NCBI RefSeq assembly: GCF_013113735.1
Contig: NZ_CP053346.1
Span: 3,982,001-4,046,000 of the forward strand
From: Sphingomonas sp. AP4-R1
Lineage (GTDB): Bacteria > Pseudomonadota > Alphaproteobacteria > Sphingomonadales > Sphingomonadaceae
Length of the DNA: 64,000 nt
Reading direction: 5' to 3'
The notes below the pieces were generated by a model. That model was not told the origin of the DNA. It was given only the letters and a program-made list of their open reading frames with translations, and did not search any database. Positions 19,575 through 28,368 of the stretch are shown here, in pieces; the first letter of the stretch is position 1, and each line of letters opens with the position of its first letter. The translations under genes were made by a program, and so were the position numbers.

Positions 19575-20567
19575 ATGCGCACCAGCCTGTTCGCACTCTG
19601 CCTGCTCGCCACGACGCCGGCGCTCGCCAAACCCGCCCCCTCTCCCACCGAGCCCCTGAAGCAGGCCATCGCCCGCTTCGCGCCGCTTGCGCCCGGCCAT
19701 CTCGGCGTCGCCGCGATCGATCTGGAAAGCGGCGCCACGCTCTCGTTCGCGGGCGACGAGCGCTTCCCGATGGCCAGCACGGTGAAGATCGCGGTCGCCG
19801 CCACCTTTCTCCATCAGGTCGAACAGGGGAAACACAGCCTCGACGAGATGATCCCGCTCGACGAGGCGATGCGCGCGCGATCGGAGGGCATCACCGAGAC
19901 ATTGCCCCACCCCGGCGTCGCCCTCTCCACGCTCAACCTGCTCGAACTGATGCTGACCGTCAGCGACAATACCGCCGCCGATCTGCTGATACGCGCGGTC
20001 GGCGGCCCCGAGGCGGTCACGGCATGGCTGAAGGCATCCGGCATCGAGGGCCAGCGCGCCGATCGCACGATCGCGCGCCTGATCCTCGACGACGGCAACA
20101 AGCCGATGACGCCGGGCCTCACCGACGCGCAATCGCTCGCCCAATTTTCCCCGGTCGAGCCGTGGAAGACGGACGACGAGATCTGGCCACCCAACCCTGC
20201 CTTCGATGCCGATCCGCGCGACAGCTCCACCCCGCTGGCGATGGCGGCCCTGCTGGCGAAGCTCCATCGGGGGCAGTTGCTGTCAGCCGATCACACGAAA
20301 TTGCTGTTCGACATCATGGCCCGCTGCAAGACCGGCAAGCCCCGCGTGGCCGCCCTTCTGCCGCCGGAGACGCCGTGGGCGCACAAGACCGGCACGCTCG
20401 CCGGCATCTCCGACGATGTCGGCGTGCTGACCCTGCCCAACGGCCATCATCTGGTGGTCGCGCTGTTCGAATATGGCGTGGCGGATCCGGCGAAGCGCAA
20501 CCGCGTCCTCGCCGATGTGGGACGGCTGCTTTACGACGGGTTCCTGCTGATGCCGGCGGGGCGGTAG
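19575..20567 (+). CDS. class A beta-lactamase-like serine hydrolase with enlarged omega loop
   Basis: The 330-residue exported protein (signal about 1-18, ending TPALAK) has the class A motifs S-x-x-K (MASTVK, Ser 68), S-D-N (130-132) and K-T-G (HKTGT, 271-273). The omega-loop start RADRTIARLI aligns with the usual RLDRxExxLN but lacks the general-base Glu and the Asn. The usual continuation DPRDSSTPLAM comes about 37 residues later than expected, after an insertion containing DDEIWPPN, whose Glu could substitute. It should bind penicillin-like substrates in the periplasm; actual beta-lactam hydrolysis is uncertain. A CTTCG-family repeat lies upstream. Confidence 0.85.
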   Translation: MRTSLFALCLLATTPALAKPAPSPTEPLKQAIARFAPLAPGHLGVAAIDLESGATLSFAGDERFPMASTVKIAVAATFLHQVEQGKHSLDEMIPLDEAMRARSEGITETLPHPGVALSTLNLLELMLTVSDNTAADLLIRAVGGPEAVTAWLKASGIEGQRADRTIARLILDDGNKPMTPGLTDAQSLAQFSPVEPWKTDDEIWPPNPAFDADPRDSSTPLAMAALLAKLHRGQLLSADHTKLLFDIMARCKTGKPRVAALLPPETPWAHKTGTLAGISDDVGVLTLPNGHHLVVALFEYGVADPAKRNRVLADVGRLLYDGFLLMPAGR

Positions 20568-20608
20568 AAGCCGCCCCATTATGATAAACTAGCTGCCATA
20601 TATTTGAT

Positions 20609-20700
20609 CGTCATCCCGGCCTTGAGCCGGGATCCCGCTTCTTGTTTTTCTGGCCATGACAAAGATGGCGGGACCCCGGCTCAAGGCCGGGGTGACGGGG
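20609..20700. repeat. intergenic palindrome of the GTCATCCCGGC family
   Basis: CGTCATCCCGGCCTTGAGCC with GGGATCCCGC faces GCGGGACCCC with GGCTCAAGGCCGGGGTGACG, around a short centre. It lies between the convergent beta-lactamase and nadE-operon genes and may serve as a bidirectional terminator. Confidence 0.88.
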
Positions 20701-20741
20701 TTATGTAGATAACCGCTATGGGTGGTGAGCGGTCATAGCAA

Positions 20742-21185
20742 TCAACAAGAAGTATCTGCAAACGGATATGCCACCACCTGATAATCATCTTCGTAGATGA
20801 TGTAACCGGGTCTGCGCGTCTTCAACACCTCGGTCTGAATTCCATTCTCGCCGAGAACCCGAGTGTAGTCGCGCATCCTCGCGATGTGGTCCACGGCCGT
20901 CGACCGAAACCAGCTTATCGCCTGAGCCTTGCGGTTTGATCGCCCCGACAGCGAAAAGCGATTAGGATGTGGAAGATTGGCGTTGAACCAATCGAACGTG
21001 TCTTGAAGCGTTGCTGCGGCACGATGTGAAAGGTCATTATTGCTCATCAATGCGTCGCCCGCATGGAAGACGCCTTGCCGCTTGCCGGACCCTAGATCGA
21101 TTTCCGAGATAACAAAGCGGAGAAACATGCTGGCCGGGCTATTATCGGACAAACTTTGAATGACCGTAAACGGGTCGAAAGCCAC
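20742..21185 (-). CDS. conserved hypothetical protein downstream of nadE
   Basis: The 147-residue cytosolic protein begins ten bases after the nadE stop. It has a well-formed globular pattern: FLRFVISEIDLGSGKRQGVF, DWFNANLPHPNRFS, AISWFRSTAVDHIARM and a C-terminal RRPGYIIYEDDYQVVAYPF. I recall similar W-F-N/K-x-N-L-P and G-Y-I/V-Y-E-D proteins as a widespread family without assigned function, but cannot verify this here. Base composition is less GC-rich than its neighbours. Its place in the nadE transcript is the only functional clue. Confidence 0.75.
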   Translation of the reverse strand: MAFDPFTVIQSLSDNSPASMFLRFVISEIDLGSGKRQGVFHAGDALMSNNDLSHRAAATLQDTFDWFNANLPHPNRFSLSGRSNRKAQAISWFRSTAVDHIARMRDYTRVLGENGIQTEVLKTRRPGYIIYEDDYQVVAYPFADTSC

Positions 21186-21194
21186 CCCCCCGCC

Positions 21195-23234
21195 TCAAAT
21201 CGACCGCAACTGATCCAGCCACAACGCCGCCACGCCATCGGACGGAGCGCGCCAGTCCCCTCGCGGCGAAAGGCTCCCCCCCGCCGACACCTTCGGCCCG
21301 TTGGGAATGGCCGATCGCTTGAACTGGCTCGTCTGGAAGAAGCGCTTCAGGAATTCCTCCAGCCAGCGCGTGATCGTGGCGAGATCGTAGGCGTTGCGGT
21401 CCTCCTCCGGGAAGCCGATCGGCCACAGCCCAGCCTGCGCGTCCTTCCATGCGTGCCACGCCAGAAACGCGATCTTGGTCGGCGCGAGGCCGTGGCGCAC
21501 CGTATAATGCAGGAAGAAATCGTGCAGCTCATAGGGGCCGATGCGCGATTGCGTACTCTGGATCGCGCCGCTCGCATCGGCCGGGATCAGTTCGGGCGAA
21601 ATCTCCGTGCCGAGGATCGCCTCCAGCACGCGGTCCGTCGCGGGATCGAACTGGCCGGTCTTCACGCTCCAGCGGATCAGGAACTGGATCAGCGTCTTCG
21701 GCACGCCGGCATTCACGGCATAATGGCTCATCTGGTCGCCCACGCCATAGGTGCACCAGCCCAGCGCCAGCTCGGACAGATCGCCCGTGCCGATCACGAA
21801 ACCCGCGCGATCATTGGCGAGGCGGAACAGATAATCGGTGCGCAGCCCCGCCTGCACATTCTCGAACGTCACGTCATAGACGGGCTCACCGCGACCATAA
21901 GGATGGCCGATGTCGGTGAGCATCTGCTGCGAGGCGGGCTTGATGTCGATCTCGCCGCCGGTGATGCCCAGCGCGTTCATCAGCGCCCACGCATTGTCAT
22001 AGGTGGCGTCGCTCGTGCCGAAGCCCGGCATCGTGAAGCCCAGGATCGTATCGCGCGGTCGACCCAGCCGGTCGCACGCCTTGGCCGCGACGATCAGCGC
22101 GTGCGTGGAATCGAGCCCGCCCGATACGCCGATCACAAGCGTGCGCGCACCGGTGGATTCGATCCTTTTGGCGAGGCCTGCCACCTGGATGTTGAACGCC
22201 TCGTAGCAATCCTCGTCCAGCCGCGCCGGATCGGCGGGCACGAACGGGAAGCGCGCCACGTCACGCCGCAGCCCGACATCGGCGAAGTCGGGCTGGTGCG
22301 CGAAGGTCACGCGCCGGAACGCCGTCTCGGGATCTCCCTCGGCGCGCGCGCAATCGTTGAACGTACCGAAGCGCATCCGCGCCTGCCGCAGCCTGCCGAC
22401 ATCCACATCCGCGATCGTCAGCGCGGGCGACGGATCGAAGCGCGCCGAGCGGGCCAGTTGATAGCCCAGTTCGTGGATCATCGCCTGCCCGTCCCATGCC
22501 AGATCGGTCGTGCTCTCGCCCGATCCCGACGCCGAATAGACATAAGCCGAAGACGTCCGCGCCGACTGCGACGCGCCATAGAGGTCGCGCTCGCGCTCCT
22601 TGCCGACGACGATGTTCGAGGCGGAGAGGTTGCACAGGATCAGCGCCCCCGCGAGCGCCCCGCGCGACGAAGGCGGGATCGGCGCCCAATAATCCTCGCA
22701 GATCTCGGCATGGAAGACGAAGTCGGGCAGGTCCTCCGCCGCGAAGATCAGGTCCGTGCCGAACGGCGCCACCTGCCCCGCCAGCGTCATTTCCAGCCCG
22801 GCGACGGCCACGCCCGGCGCGAACCAGCGCTTCTCATAATATTCGCGATAATTGGGCAGATAGCTCTTCGGCACGATGCCGAGGATGCTGCCGCGCGCGA
22901 TGGCGATCGCTGTATTATAGAGCCGCCCGTTGCGACGGACCGGTGCGCCGACGAGCAGTACCGGCTTCAGCCCGGCGCTCGCCTCGACGATGCAAGCGAT
23001 GCCCGCCTCCACCGCATCCAGCAGCGCGTCCTGCAGATGCAGGTCGTCGATTGCGTAGGAAGAGACGCACAATTCCGGATAGACGATCAGGTCCACCGCC
23101 TCGGCATCGCCATGCCGCGCCAGATCGAGGATCGCGGCGACATTGGCGGAAACGTCGCCCGCCGAAGCGGTCGGCGTCGCGGCCGCCACCCGCACGAAGC
23201 CCTGGGCGTGGATCGAGGCAAAACGGTCGCTCAT
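21195..23234 (-). CDS. nadE: glutamine-dependent NAD(+) synthase
   Basis: This two-domain enzyme amidates nicotinic acid adenine dinucleotide to NAD using ammonia from glutamine. Residues about 10-300 form a nitrilase-fold glutaminase (FVRVAAATPTASAGD start; catalytic Cys in HAEICEDYWAPIP near 185). Residues about 340-660 form the ATP-pyrophosphatase synthase domain with the P-loop IGVSGGLDSTHALIVA and GTGDLSELALGWCTYG. The length of 679 is normal for the glutamine-using form. Its downstream neighbour, ten bases away, is a conserved hypothetical gene. Confidence 0.96.
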   Translation of the reverse strand: MSDRFASIHAQGFVRVAAATPTASAGDVSANVAAILDLARHGDAEAVDLIVYPELCVSSYAIDDLHLQDALLDAVEAGIACIVEASAGLKPVLLVGAPVRRNGRLYNTAIAIARGSILGIVPKSYLPNYREYYEKRWFAPGVAVAGLEMTLAGQVAPFGTDLIFAAEDLPDFVFHAEICEDYWAPIPPSSRGALAGALILCNLSASNIVVGKERERDLYGASQSARTSSAYVYSASGSGESTTDLAWDGQAMIHELGYQLARSARFDPSPALTIADVDVGRLRQARMRFGTFNDCARAEGDPETAFRRVTFAHQPDFADVGLRRDVARFPFVPADPARLDEDCYEAFNIQVAGLAKRIESTGARTLVIGVSGGLDSTHALIVAAKACDRLGRPRDTILGFTMPGFGTSDATYDNAWALMNALGITGGEIDIKPASQQMLTDIGHPYGRGEPVYDVTFENVQAGLRTDYLFRLANDRAGFVIGTGDLSELALGWCTYGVGDQMSHYAVNAGVPKTLIQFLIRWSVKTGQFDPATDRVLEAILGTEISPELIPADASGAIQSTQSRIGPYELHDFFLHYTVRHGLAPTKIAFLAWHAWKDAQAGLWPIGFPEEDRNAYDLATITRWLEEFLKRFFQTSQFKRSAIPNGPKVSAGGSLSPRGDWRAPSDGVAALWLDQLRSI

Positions 23235-23245
23235 GATTTGCCCAT

Positions 23246-23377
23246 AAACCGTTCGCCCCGAGCTTGTCGAAGCCTGTCCTGAGCGCCTGCATTGGCAGGC
23301 AGCCGAAAGGGCCTGTTCTTCTTCGATCGTCGAGCTGAAGAAATACGGTGCTACGATCCGCTCAGCACAAACGGTGT
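23246..23377. repeat. palindromic repeat of the CTTCGACAAGCTCAG family
   Basis: AACCGTTCGCCCCGAGCTTG (then TCGAAGC) faces CGGTGCTACGATCCGCTCAG (then CACAAACGG), with an inner hairpin CGCCTGCATTGGCAGGC. The organisation copies the element at 19.3-19.4 kb. It separates the nadE start from the stop of the EEP-family gene. Confidence 0.82.
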
Positions 23378-23387
23378 GGAGGCAAGC

Positions 23388-24092
23388 TCAGATCCTGAGC
23401 CGCGCCCAGATCGGCAGATGATCGGAGGCCGTGCGCGCCGTCAGCGAACTGTGCACCCCCGCTTCCTCCACGCGTACGCCGCCCCCCACGAACATCCGGT
23501 CCAGCTTGCCCACCGGACGCCGCGCCGGGAAGGTATGCCCCAGCGGCACATTGTCGTGATGCAGGCCGAAATCCTGCAGACAGCCCTGGCGCGGGCGCCA
23601 TTCGTTGAGATCGCCGCACATCACGATCGGCGCGCCGTCCGCCGGATTCGCCACCTGCGACAGGATCGCCTGCGCCTGCCTCCGCCGCCACAGGCCGGAC
23701 AGATCGAGATGCATCCCCACCACGCGCAGCCGATGCCCCCTGATCCGGAGATCCGCGCACACCGCGCCGCGCGGCTCCAGCATCGGGATCGTCAGCGCGT
23801 CGCACGCTTCGATCTCCACCTTGCCCTCGCGCACGAGAATCGCATTGCCATGCCAGCCCATGCTCGCCTGCCGCCGCGCGATCGGCACGGGGCGGTAATG
23901 GCCATGCTCGGCCAGCATGTGGAAGGGGATCGCCGCCTCCCGCTCGCCGAAGCGGCGGTCGGCTTCCTGCAGCACGACGATATCCGCATCGATCTCGGCC
24001 AGCACCTCCAGGATGCGCTCCGGCCTGCGCCGCCGGTCGGCGCCGATGGCTTTGCGGATATTGTAGCTCGCGATCACAACCATGATTCGCAT
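23388..24092 (-). CDS. endonuclease/exonuclease/phosphatase family protein
   Basis: The 234-residue protein has the EEP signature residues: ASYNIRKA (Asn), VVLQEADRR (metal-binding Glu), MHLDLS, MCGDLNEW (Asp and Asn of the active site) and the C-terminal ASDHLPIWA (catalytic Asp-His). Such enzymes cleave phosphodiester or phosphomonoester bonds in nucleic acids, lipids or sugars. No signal peptide is seen, so it is probably cytosolic. The frame is open 32 codons further upstream, but the start at 24092 puts the first beta strand at the N-terminus as in relatives. Substrate unknown. Confidence 0.88.
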   Translation of the reverse strand: MRIMVVIASYNIRKAIGADRRRRPERILEVLAEIDADIVVLQEADRRFGEREAAIPFHMLAEHGHYRPVPIARRQASMGWHGNAILVREGKVEIEACDALTIPMLEPRGAVCADLRIRGHRLRVVGMHLDLSGLWRRRQAQAILSQVANPADGAPIVMCGDLNEWRPRQGCLQDFGLHHDNVPLGHTFPARRPVGKLDRMFVGGGVRVEEAGVHSSLTARTASDHLPIWARLRI

Positions 24093-24357
24093 AGCCGTGC
24101 CCGCTGGAAAATGTTCCCGCAAGCCGCATGATCGACGCGCCCGTGTGACACTTTGGTGAGGCGATTGCGCAACATATGACAAAAACATGACATTGCTGGA
24201 CGATGAACGGGTCCGGTCCGGACCTCATTTGTTGCAGCGCCGCACCGCCCGTTTTAGAAAGTTTCCATTCAGGCGCTTGGGGGGCCGGGCCGTCATCGTT
24301 TCGTCATCGGTGACTGACATGCGCCCCGCAGACCAAGTTCAAGGGGGATTCAGTTAC

Positions 24358-27300
24358 ATGAGGAATTTGTTCGTCGGCTGCGCGGTTGCCGCGCTCGCCA
24401 CCAGTGCGGTCTACGCACAGGAGACGACGTCTACGATCCAGGGCTCGGTGACGTCCGAGAGCGGCCCGGTTGCGGGCGCCACGGTCACGATCACGCACGT
24501 CCCGTCGGGCACGATCTCGACGACGGTGTCGAAGGGCGACGGCGGCTTTTCCGTCTCCGGCCTGCGTCCGGGCGGCCCGTTCACCGTTGCGGTGAACGCT
24601 GACGGTTATTCGTCGGCACAGATCACGGACGTCGCGACCGTCGTCGGTCAGGCCTTCTCGCTGCCGGTCGTGCTCGACAAGGCCGGCCAGGAAATCGTCG
24701 TCAGCGCCAGCCGTGTGAAGGGCGCCCGCATCGTCTCGATGGGGCCGTCCACCGTGCTGAACGCCAACCAGATCAGCAAGATCGCCTCGGTCAACCGCGA
24801 CATCCGCGATCTGATGCAGCGCGATCCGTTCGCCACGCTCGACAGCTCGCAGTCCACGGGCCGCCAGGTTTCGTTCGCGGGCGTCAATCCGCGCTTCAAC
24901 CGCTTCACGATCGACGGCGTGCCGATCACGGACAGCTTCGGCCTGAACCCCGATGCGCTCCCGTCGCGTCGCGGCCCGGTGCCGCTCGACTCGATCGGCC
25001 AGTTCGAAACCAAGGTTGCGCCGTTCGACATTCGCGAAGGCTTCTTCCAGGGCGGCGTCATCAACGCCACGCTGAAGTCCGGTACGAACGATTTCCACGG
25101 CACCGGCTTCTACACGTTCAGCTCGGATGAGCTGCAGGGCAACCGCACCAAGCCTTACCTGGTCGGCTCGTCCGGCGGCACCGATGCCCGCGGCAAGGTG
25201 ACCGTGCCGAACTACACCAGCAAGGATTTCGGCGCGACGCTGTCGGGTCCGATCTGGAAGGACAAGGTGTTCTTCATGATCTCCGGCGAGCGCGTCCGCG
25301 CCAGCACGCCGCTGACCTATCCGAACAACTTCAACATCACGGATGCGAGCCTCGCTCGCGTCACCGCCGCCGCCCAGTCGGTGTACGGCGTCGACACCAA
25401 GGGCATCCAGTCGAACAACGGCGACAAGGACGACCGCCTCGTCGGCCGCCTGGACTTCAACGTCGCGCCCAGCCAGCGTCTGGCCCTGACCGGCATCTAC
25501 ACGAAGGACTCGATCCTCACGCTCGGCAGCACCAGCACGGGCAACCTGCCGACCGGTTCGAACGACTATATCAAGCCGAACCGCGTCTTCGCAGGCGTGG
25601 CCCAGTTGAACTCGGATTGGTCGTCGACGGTCTCGACCGAAGCCCGCGTCCTCTACAAGGATTATAAGAGCGGCCAGAACCCGCTGAATCCGAACACCGC
25701 CGGCGCCACGATCTGTAGCCAGAGCGCGGACGCCGCGGGCATCGCCGCCGGCACGTTCACCAACACCACCAACGCACCCGGCGTGACGCAGAATAACGCG
25801 ACGTCGTGCGCCTCGAACAACGGCTCGATCCTCGTCGGCCCGCCGGGTTCGGCGCAGGCCAACGTGCTTCGCGTCAAGACGTTCGAAGCCTCGCTCGTCA
25901 CGCGCTTCACCTTCGGCAACCACCGCGTCCGCCTGCTGCTCGATGGCCAGAACAGCGACAACTACAACCTGTTCGTGAACGGCGCGCGCGGCACCTATTA
26001 TTTCGACACGATCGACGCGTTCGAGCGCGGCATCGCCCAGACCGTCAGCTATACCAATGCGACGACGGGCAACCAGAACGACGCCGCCGCCCGGTTCAGC
26101 TACCAGACCTACACGTTCGGTCTGCAGGACGACTGGAAGGTCAGCCCGCAGCTGACCGTGTCCTACGGTGCGCGCTACGATATGTTCGCGGGCAGCACCT
26201 TCCCGCTAGTGAATAACAACTTCATCGCGCGCGAAGGCTTCTCCAACACCTATTACATCAACGGCAAGGGGCTGTTCCAGCCGCGCTTCGGCATCGATTA
26301 CACGCCGACGCCGCGCCTGAACTTCCACGGCGGTGGCGGCATCTTCGGCGGCGGCACGCCGGACGTCTATGTCGGCAACAGCTTCTCGGCGAGCGGCGTG
26401 CAGCCGGCGACCGTGACGCAGAACACGTCGACGCTTTGCGCCGCCAATCTGCGGGGCGTGAGCCTCACCAACCTGCCGGCAGGCTGCGTAGCCGCGCTCG
26501 GCAACGCATCCGCGACGTCGGCAGGCGCCGTCTCGGCCCTCGCCAAGAACTTCAAGGTGCCGTCGCTGTGGCGCGCGACCTTGTCGACCACCTACAAGGC
26601 CGATTTCGGCCGGCTGGGTGATGGCTGGGTGTTCGGCGGCGACGTGCTGTTCTCGAAGACGCGTGACGCCCTCCTGTATCAGGATCTCCGCAACCGGCCG
26701 ATCACCGGCACGAGCGCTCTGACCCCGGATGGCCGCCAGCGTTACTTCGACGTGGTCTGCAACAACAACACGACGGCCTGCTCCGACACCCAGGGCGATT
26801 ATGTCCTCGGCAACACCAGCAAGGGCCGTTCGTGGGTGTTCGTCGCCCGTATGAACAAGCACTGGGATTTCGGTATCGATGTCGGCGCGAGCTTCACGTA
26901 CCAGAATGCCAAGGACCAGCAGGCTCTGACCTCGTCGGTCGCTTCGTCCAACTACGGCAACGGCGCGTATTTCGATCCGAACGGCGGCGCCTATGGCCAC
27001 TCGAACGACGAAGTCCGTTACAGCTTCAAGTATAACGTCTCGTTCGAGCATTCCTTCTTCCAGGACTACAAGACGCGTCTCGACATCTTCGGTCAGACCC
27101 GTATCGGCTCGCCCTACAGCTACACGTTCCAAGACGGCAGCTGCTGCAACTCGGCGCGCAGCACCGTGTTCGGCACGGTGGGCTCCAACAGCCGCTACCT
27201 GTTCTACGTGCCGACTGTGAACGATCCGAAGGTCATCTATGCGGATGCGGCGACGCAGACGGCGATCGAGAACCTGATCAACTCGAGCGGACTGAGCAAG

Positions 27301-27654
27301 TATCGCGGCAAGGTTGCGCCGCGTAACGCGTTCAACTCGAAGTGGTTCACGAAGATCGATCTTCACCTGGAGCAGGAAATCCCGACCTTCGTCGGTCGCT
27401 CGCGCATCTCCGTGTTCGCGGACGTCGAGAACTTCCTGAACATCCTGAACCACGATTGGGGTCAGACGCTGCGTTCGTCCTTCCCCTATTCGAAGTCGGT
27501 GGCTCAGGTCGCTTGCGTCGCCAGCGGCGGCAACAGCTGCGCCCAGTATCGCTACTCGGGTGCCACCACCCAGCAGAACCTGGCCGACCAGCTGGTGCTG
27601 TTCAACGGATCGTCGCTCTACACGGTCCGCGTCGGCGCTCGCTTCACCTTCTGA
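24358..27654 (+). CDS. Oar-like TonB-dependent receptor with N-terminal carboxypeptidase-regulatory domain
   Basis: The 1098-residue outer-membrane protein has a signal peptide (1-21, ending AVYAQ). A beta-sandwich CarboxypepD_reg-like domain follows (about 25-110, STIQGSVTSESGPVAGATVT). A plug domain (about 118-240) has VSFAGVNPRFNRFTIDGVPI. A very large barrel ends in VRVGARFTF with terminal Phe. This is the Oar/OmpA-related TonB-dependent subclass, often linked to large substrates such as peptides. No partner hydrolase or regulator is adjacent. The ATG at 24358 follows AAGGGGGA by about ten bases. A strong terminator follows the gene. Confidence 0.94.
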   Translation: MRNLFVGCAVAALATSAVYAQETTSTIQGSVTSESGPVAGATVTITHVPSGTISTTVSKGDGGFSVSGLRPGGPFTVAVNADGYSSAQITDVATVVGQAFSLPVVLDKAGQEIVVSASRVKGARIVSMGPSTVLNANQISKIASVNRDIRDLMQRDPFATLDSSQSTGRQVSFAGVNPRFNRFTIDGVPITDSFGLNPDALPSRRGPVPLDSIGQFETKVAPFDIREGFFQGGVINATLKSGTNDFHGTGFYTFSSDELQGNRTKPYLVGSSGGTDARGKVTVPNYTSKDFGATLSGPIWKDKVFFMISGERVRASTPLTYPNNFNITDASLARVTAAAQSVYGVDTKGIQSNNGDKDDRLVGRLDFNVAPSQRLALTGIYTKDSILTLGSTSTGNLPTGSNDYIKPNRVFAGVAQLNSDWSSTVSTEARVLYKDYKSGQNPLNPNTAGATICSQSADAAGIAAGTFTNTTNAPGVTQNNATSCASNNGSILVGPPGSAQANVLRVKTFEASLVTRFTFGNHRVRLLLDGQNSDNYNLFVNGARGTYYFDTIDAFERGIAQTVSYTNATTGNQNDAAARFSYQTYTFGLQDDWKVSPQLTVSYGARYDMFAGSTFPLVNNNFIAREGFSNTYYINGKGLFQPRFGIDYTPTPRLNFHGGGGIFGGGTPDVYVGNSFSASGVQPATVTQNTSTLCAANLRGVSLTNLPAGCVAALGNASATSAGAVSALAKNFKVPSLWRATLSTTYKADFGRLGDGWVFGGDVLFSKTRDALLYQDLRNRPITGTSALTPDGRQRYFDVVCNNNTTACSDTQGDYVLGNTSKGRSWVFVARMNKHWDFGIDVGASFTYQNAKDQQALTSSVASSNYGNGAYFDPNGGAYGHSNDEVRYSFKYNVSFEHSFFQDYKTRLDIFGQTRIGSPYSYTFQDGSCCNSARSTVFGTVGSNSRYLFYVPTVNDPKVIYADAATQTAIENLINSSGLSKYRGKVAPRNAFNSKWFTKIDLHLEQEIPTFVGRSRISVFADVENFLNILNHDWGQTLRSSFPYSKSVAQVACVASGGNSCAQYRYSGATTQQNLADQLVLFNGSSLYTVRVGARFTF

Positions 27655-27662
27655 TCCGTGGA

Positions 27663-27684
27663 GGGCGGGGCTTCGGCCCCGCCC
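27663..27684 (+). terminator. GC-rich stem-loop directly after the receptor gene
   Basis: A perfect stem GGGCGGGG-CTTCGG-CCCCGCCC starts nine bases after the stop codon. It has no U-tract and may protect the 3' end or act together with the terminator at 27708-27751. Confidence 0.6.
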
Positions 27685-27707
27685 CGAACGCCGGAAGTGC
27701 GGCACGC

Positions 27708-27751
27708 AAGAAAAAGGGCGTCGCGACCTCGGTCGCGGCGCCCTTTTTCTT
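27708..27751. terminator. bidirectional intrinsic terminator between convergent genes
   Basis: The left arm AAGAAAAAGGGCGTCGCGAC is matched by GTCGCGGCGCCCTTTTTCTT with one mismatch, so both strands read a GC stem flanked by A and T runs. It serves the receptor gene (plus) and the SH3-like gene (minus). Confidence 0.92.
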
Positions 27752-27790
27752 GTCCCGATCGGCGGATCGCCGGCGGTTTGCGCTCGGCCT

Positions 27791-28273
27791 CTACTCCACC
27801 CGCTCCGCCGGATCCGTGCCCCAGAGGCCGCTCTGCTCGATCCAGCCGGCCCGATCGCCGATCTCGATATGGCACCAGTTGCCGTCGCATTTGGTGATCC
27901 GGCCGACCACACCCGATTCCGCCTGCCACAGCAGCCGCGCATCCTGGCTCGGTTCGGACCGGATCGGGTGGAAGCCGCCGGAGACCATCGCGGTGCGCCG
28001 GGCGGAGAGCAGGATCGCCAGCATCCAGCCGGTCGCGCCGTCCATGTCCTGCACGCGCCGCCAGGCGCCGTGCACCTGCACGACGCGCACCGGCAGATCG
28101 CGCCTCTTGTAGAGCCAGATGCCCGGATAGGAGCGATCGGGGCCGGAGCGCATCATCGCCTGCCCAGCCGTCACGGACGCCCAGTAAGGCACGGGCCGTT
28201 CCTGCGCGATCGCCGGCGCGGACAGACTGGCTGCCAGCGCGATCCCGACCATCATTTCCCCAGAACGCCGCAT
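27791..28273 (-). CDS. secreted SH3-domain-like protein
   Basis: The 160-residue product has a signal peptide (ending SAPAIAQE). Two bacterial SH3-like repeats follow: one from about residue 28 (YWASVTAGQAMMRSGPDRSY to GATGWMLAILLS) and one from about 95 (EPSQDARLLWQAESGVVGRI to DRAGWIEQSGLWG). Such domains bind cell-wall or protein ligands in the periplasm. GGGAGG six bases upstream supports the ATG at 28273 over one seven codons earlier. The specific role is unknown. Confidence 0.85.
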   Translation of the reverse strand: MRRSGEMMVGIALAASLSAPAIAQERPVPYWASVTAGQAMMRSGPDRSYPGIWLYKRRDLPVRVVQVHGAWRRVQDMDGATGWMLAILLSARRTAMVSGGFHPIRSEPSQDARLLWQAESGVVGRITKCDGNWCHIEIGDRAGWIEQSGLWGTDPAERVE

Positions 28274-28368
28274 GTCGCCTCCCGTCATGCCCACCCGCTA
28301 ACAGGATCGGCGGATAGGGGAAAAGCCCATCTTCTCAAGCGGTCTATCGCCTGGCGCGGGCGATTTTC

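Noticed and set aside
21156-23282. A 708-codon plus-strand frame over nadE
   Set aside because: Low-complexity Arg/His/Ala-rich composition typical of a shadow; nadE motifs lie on the other strand.
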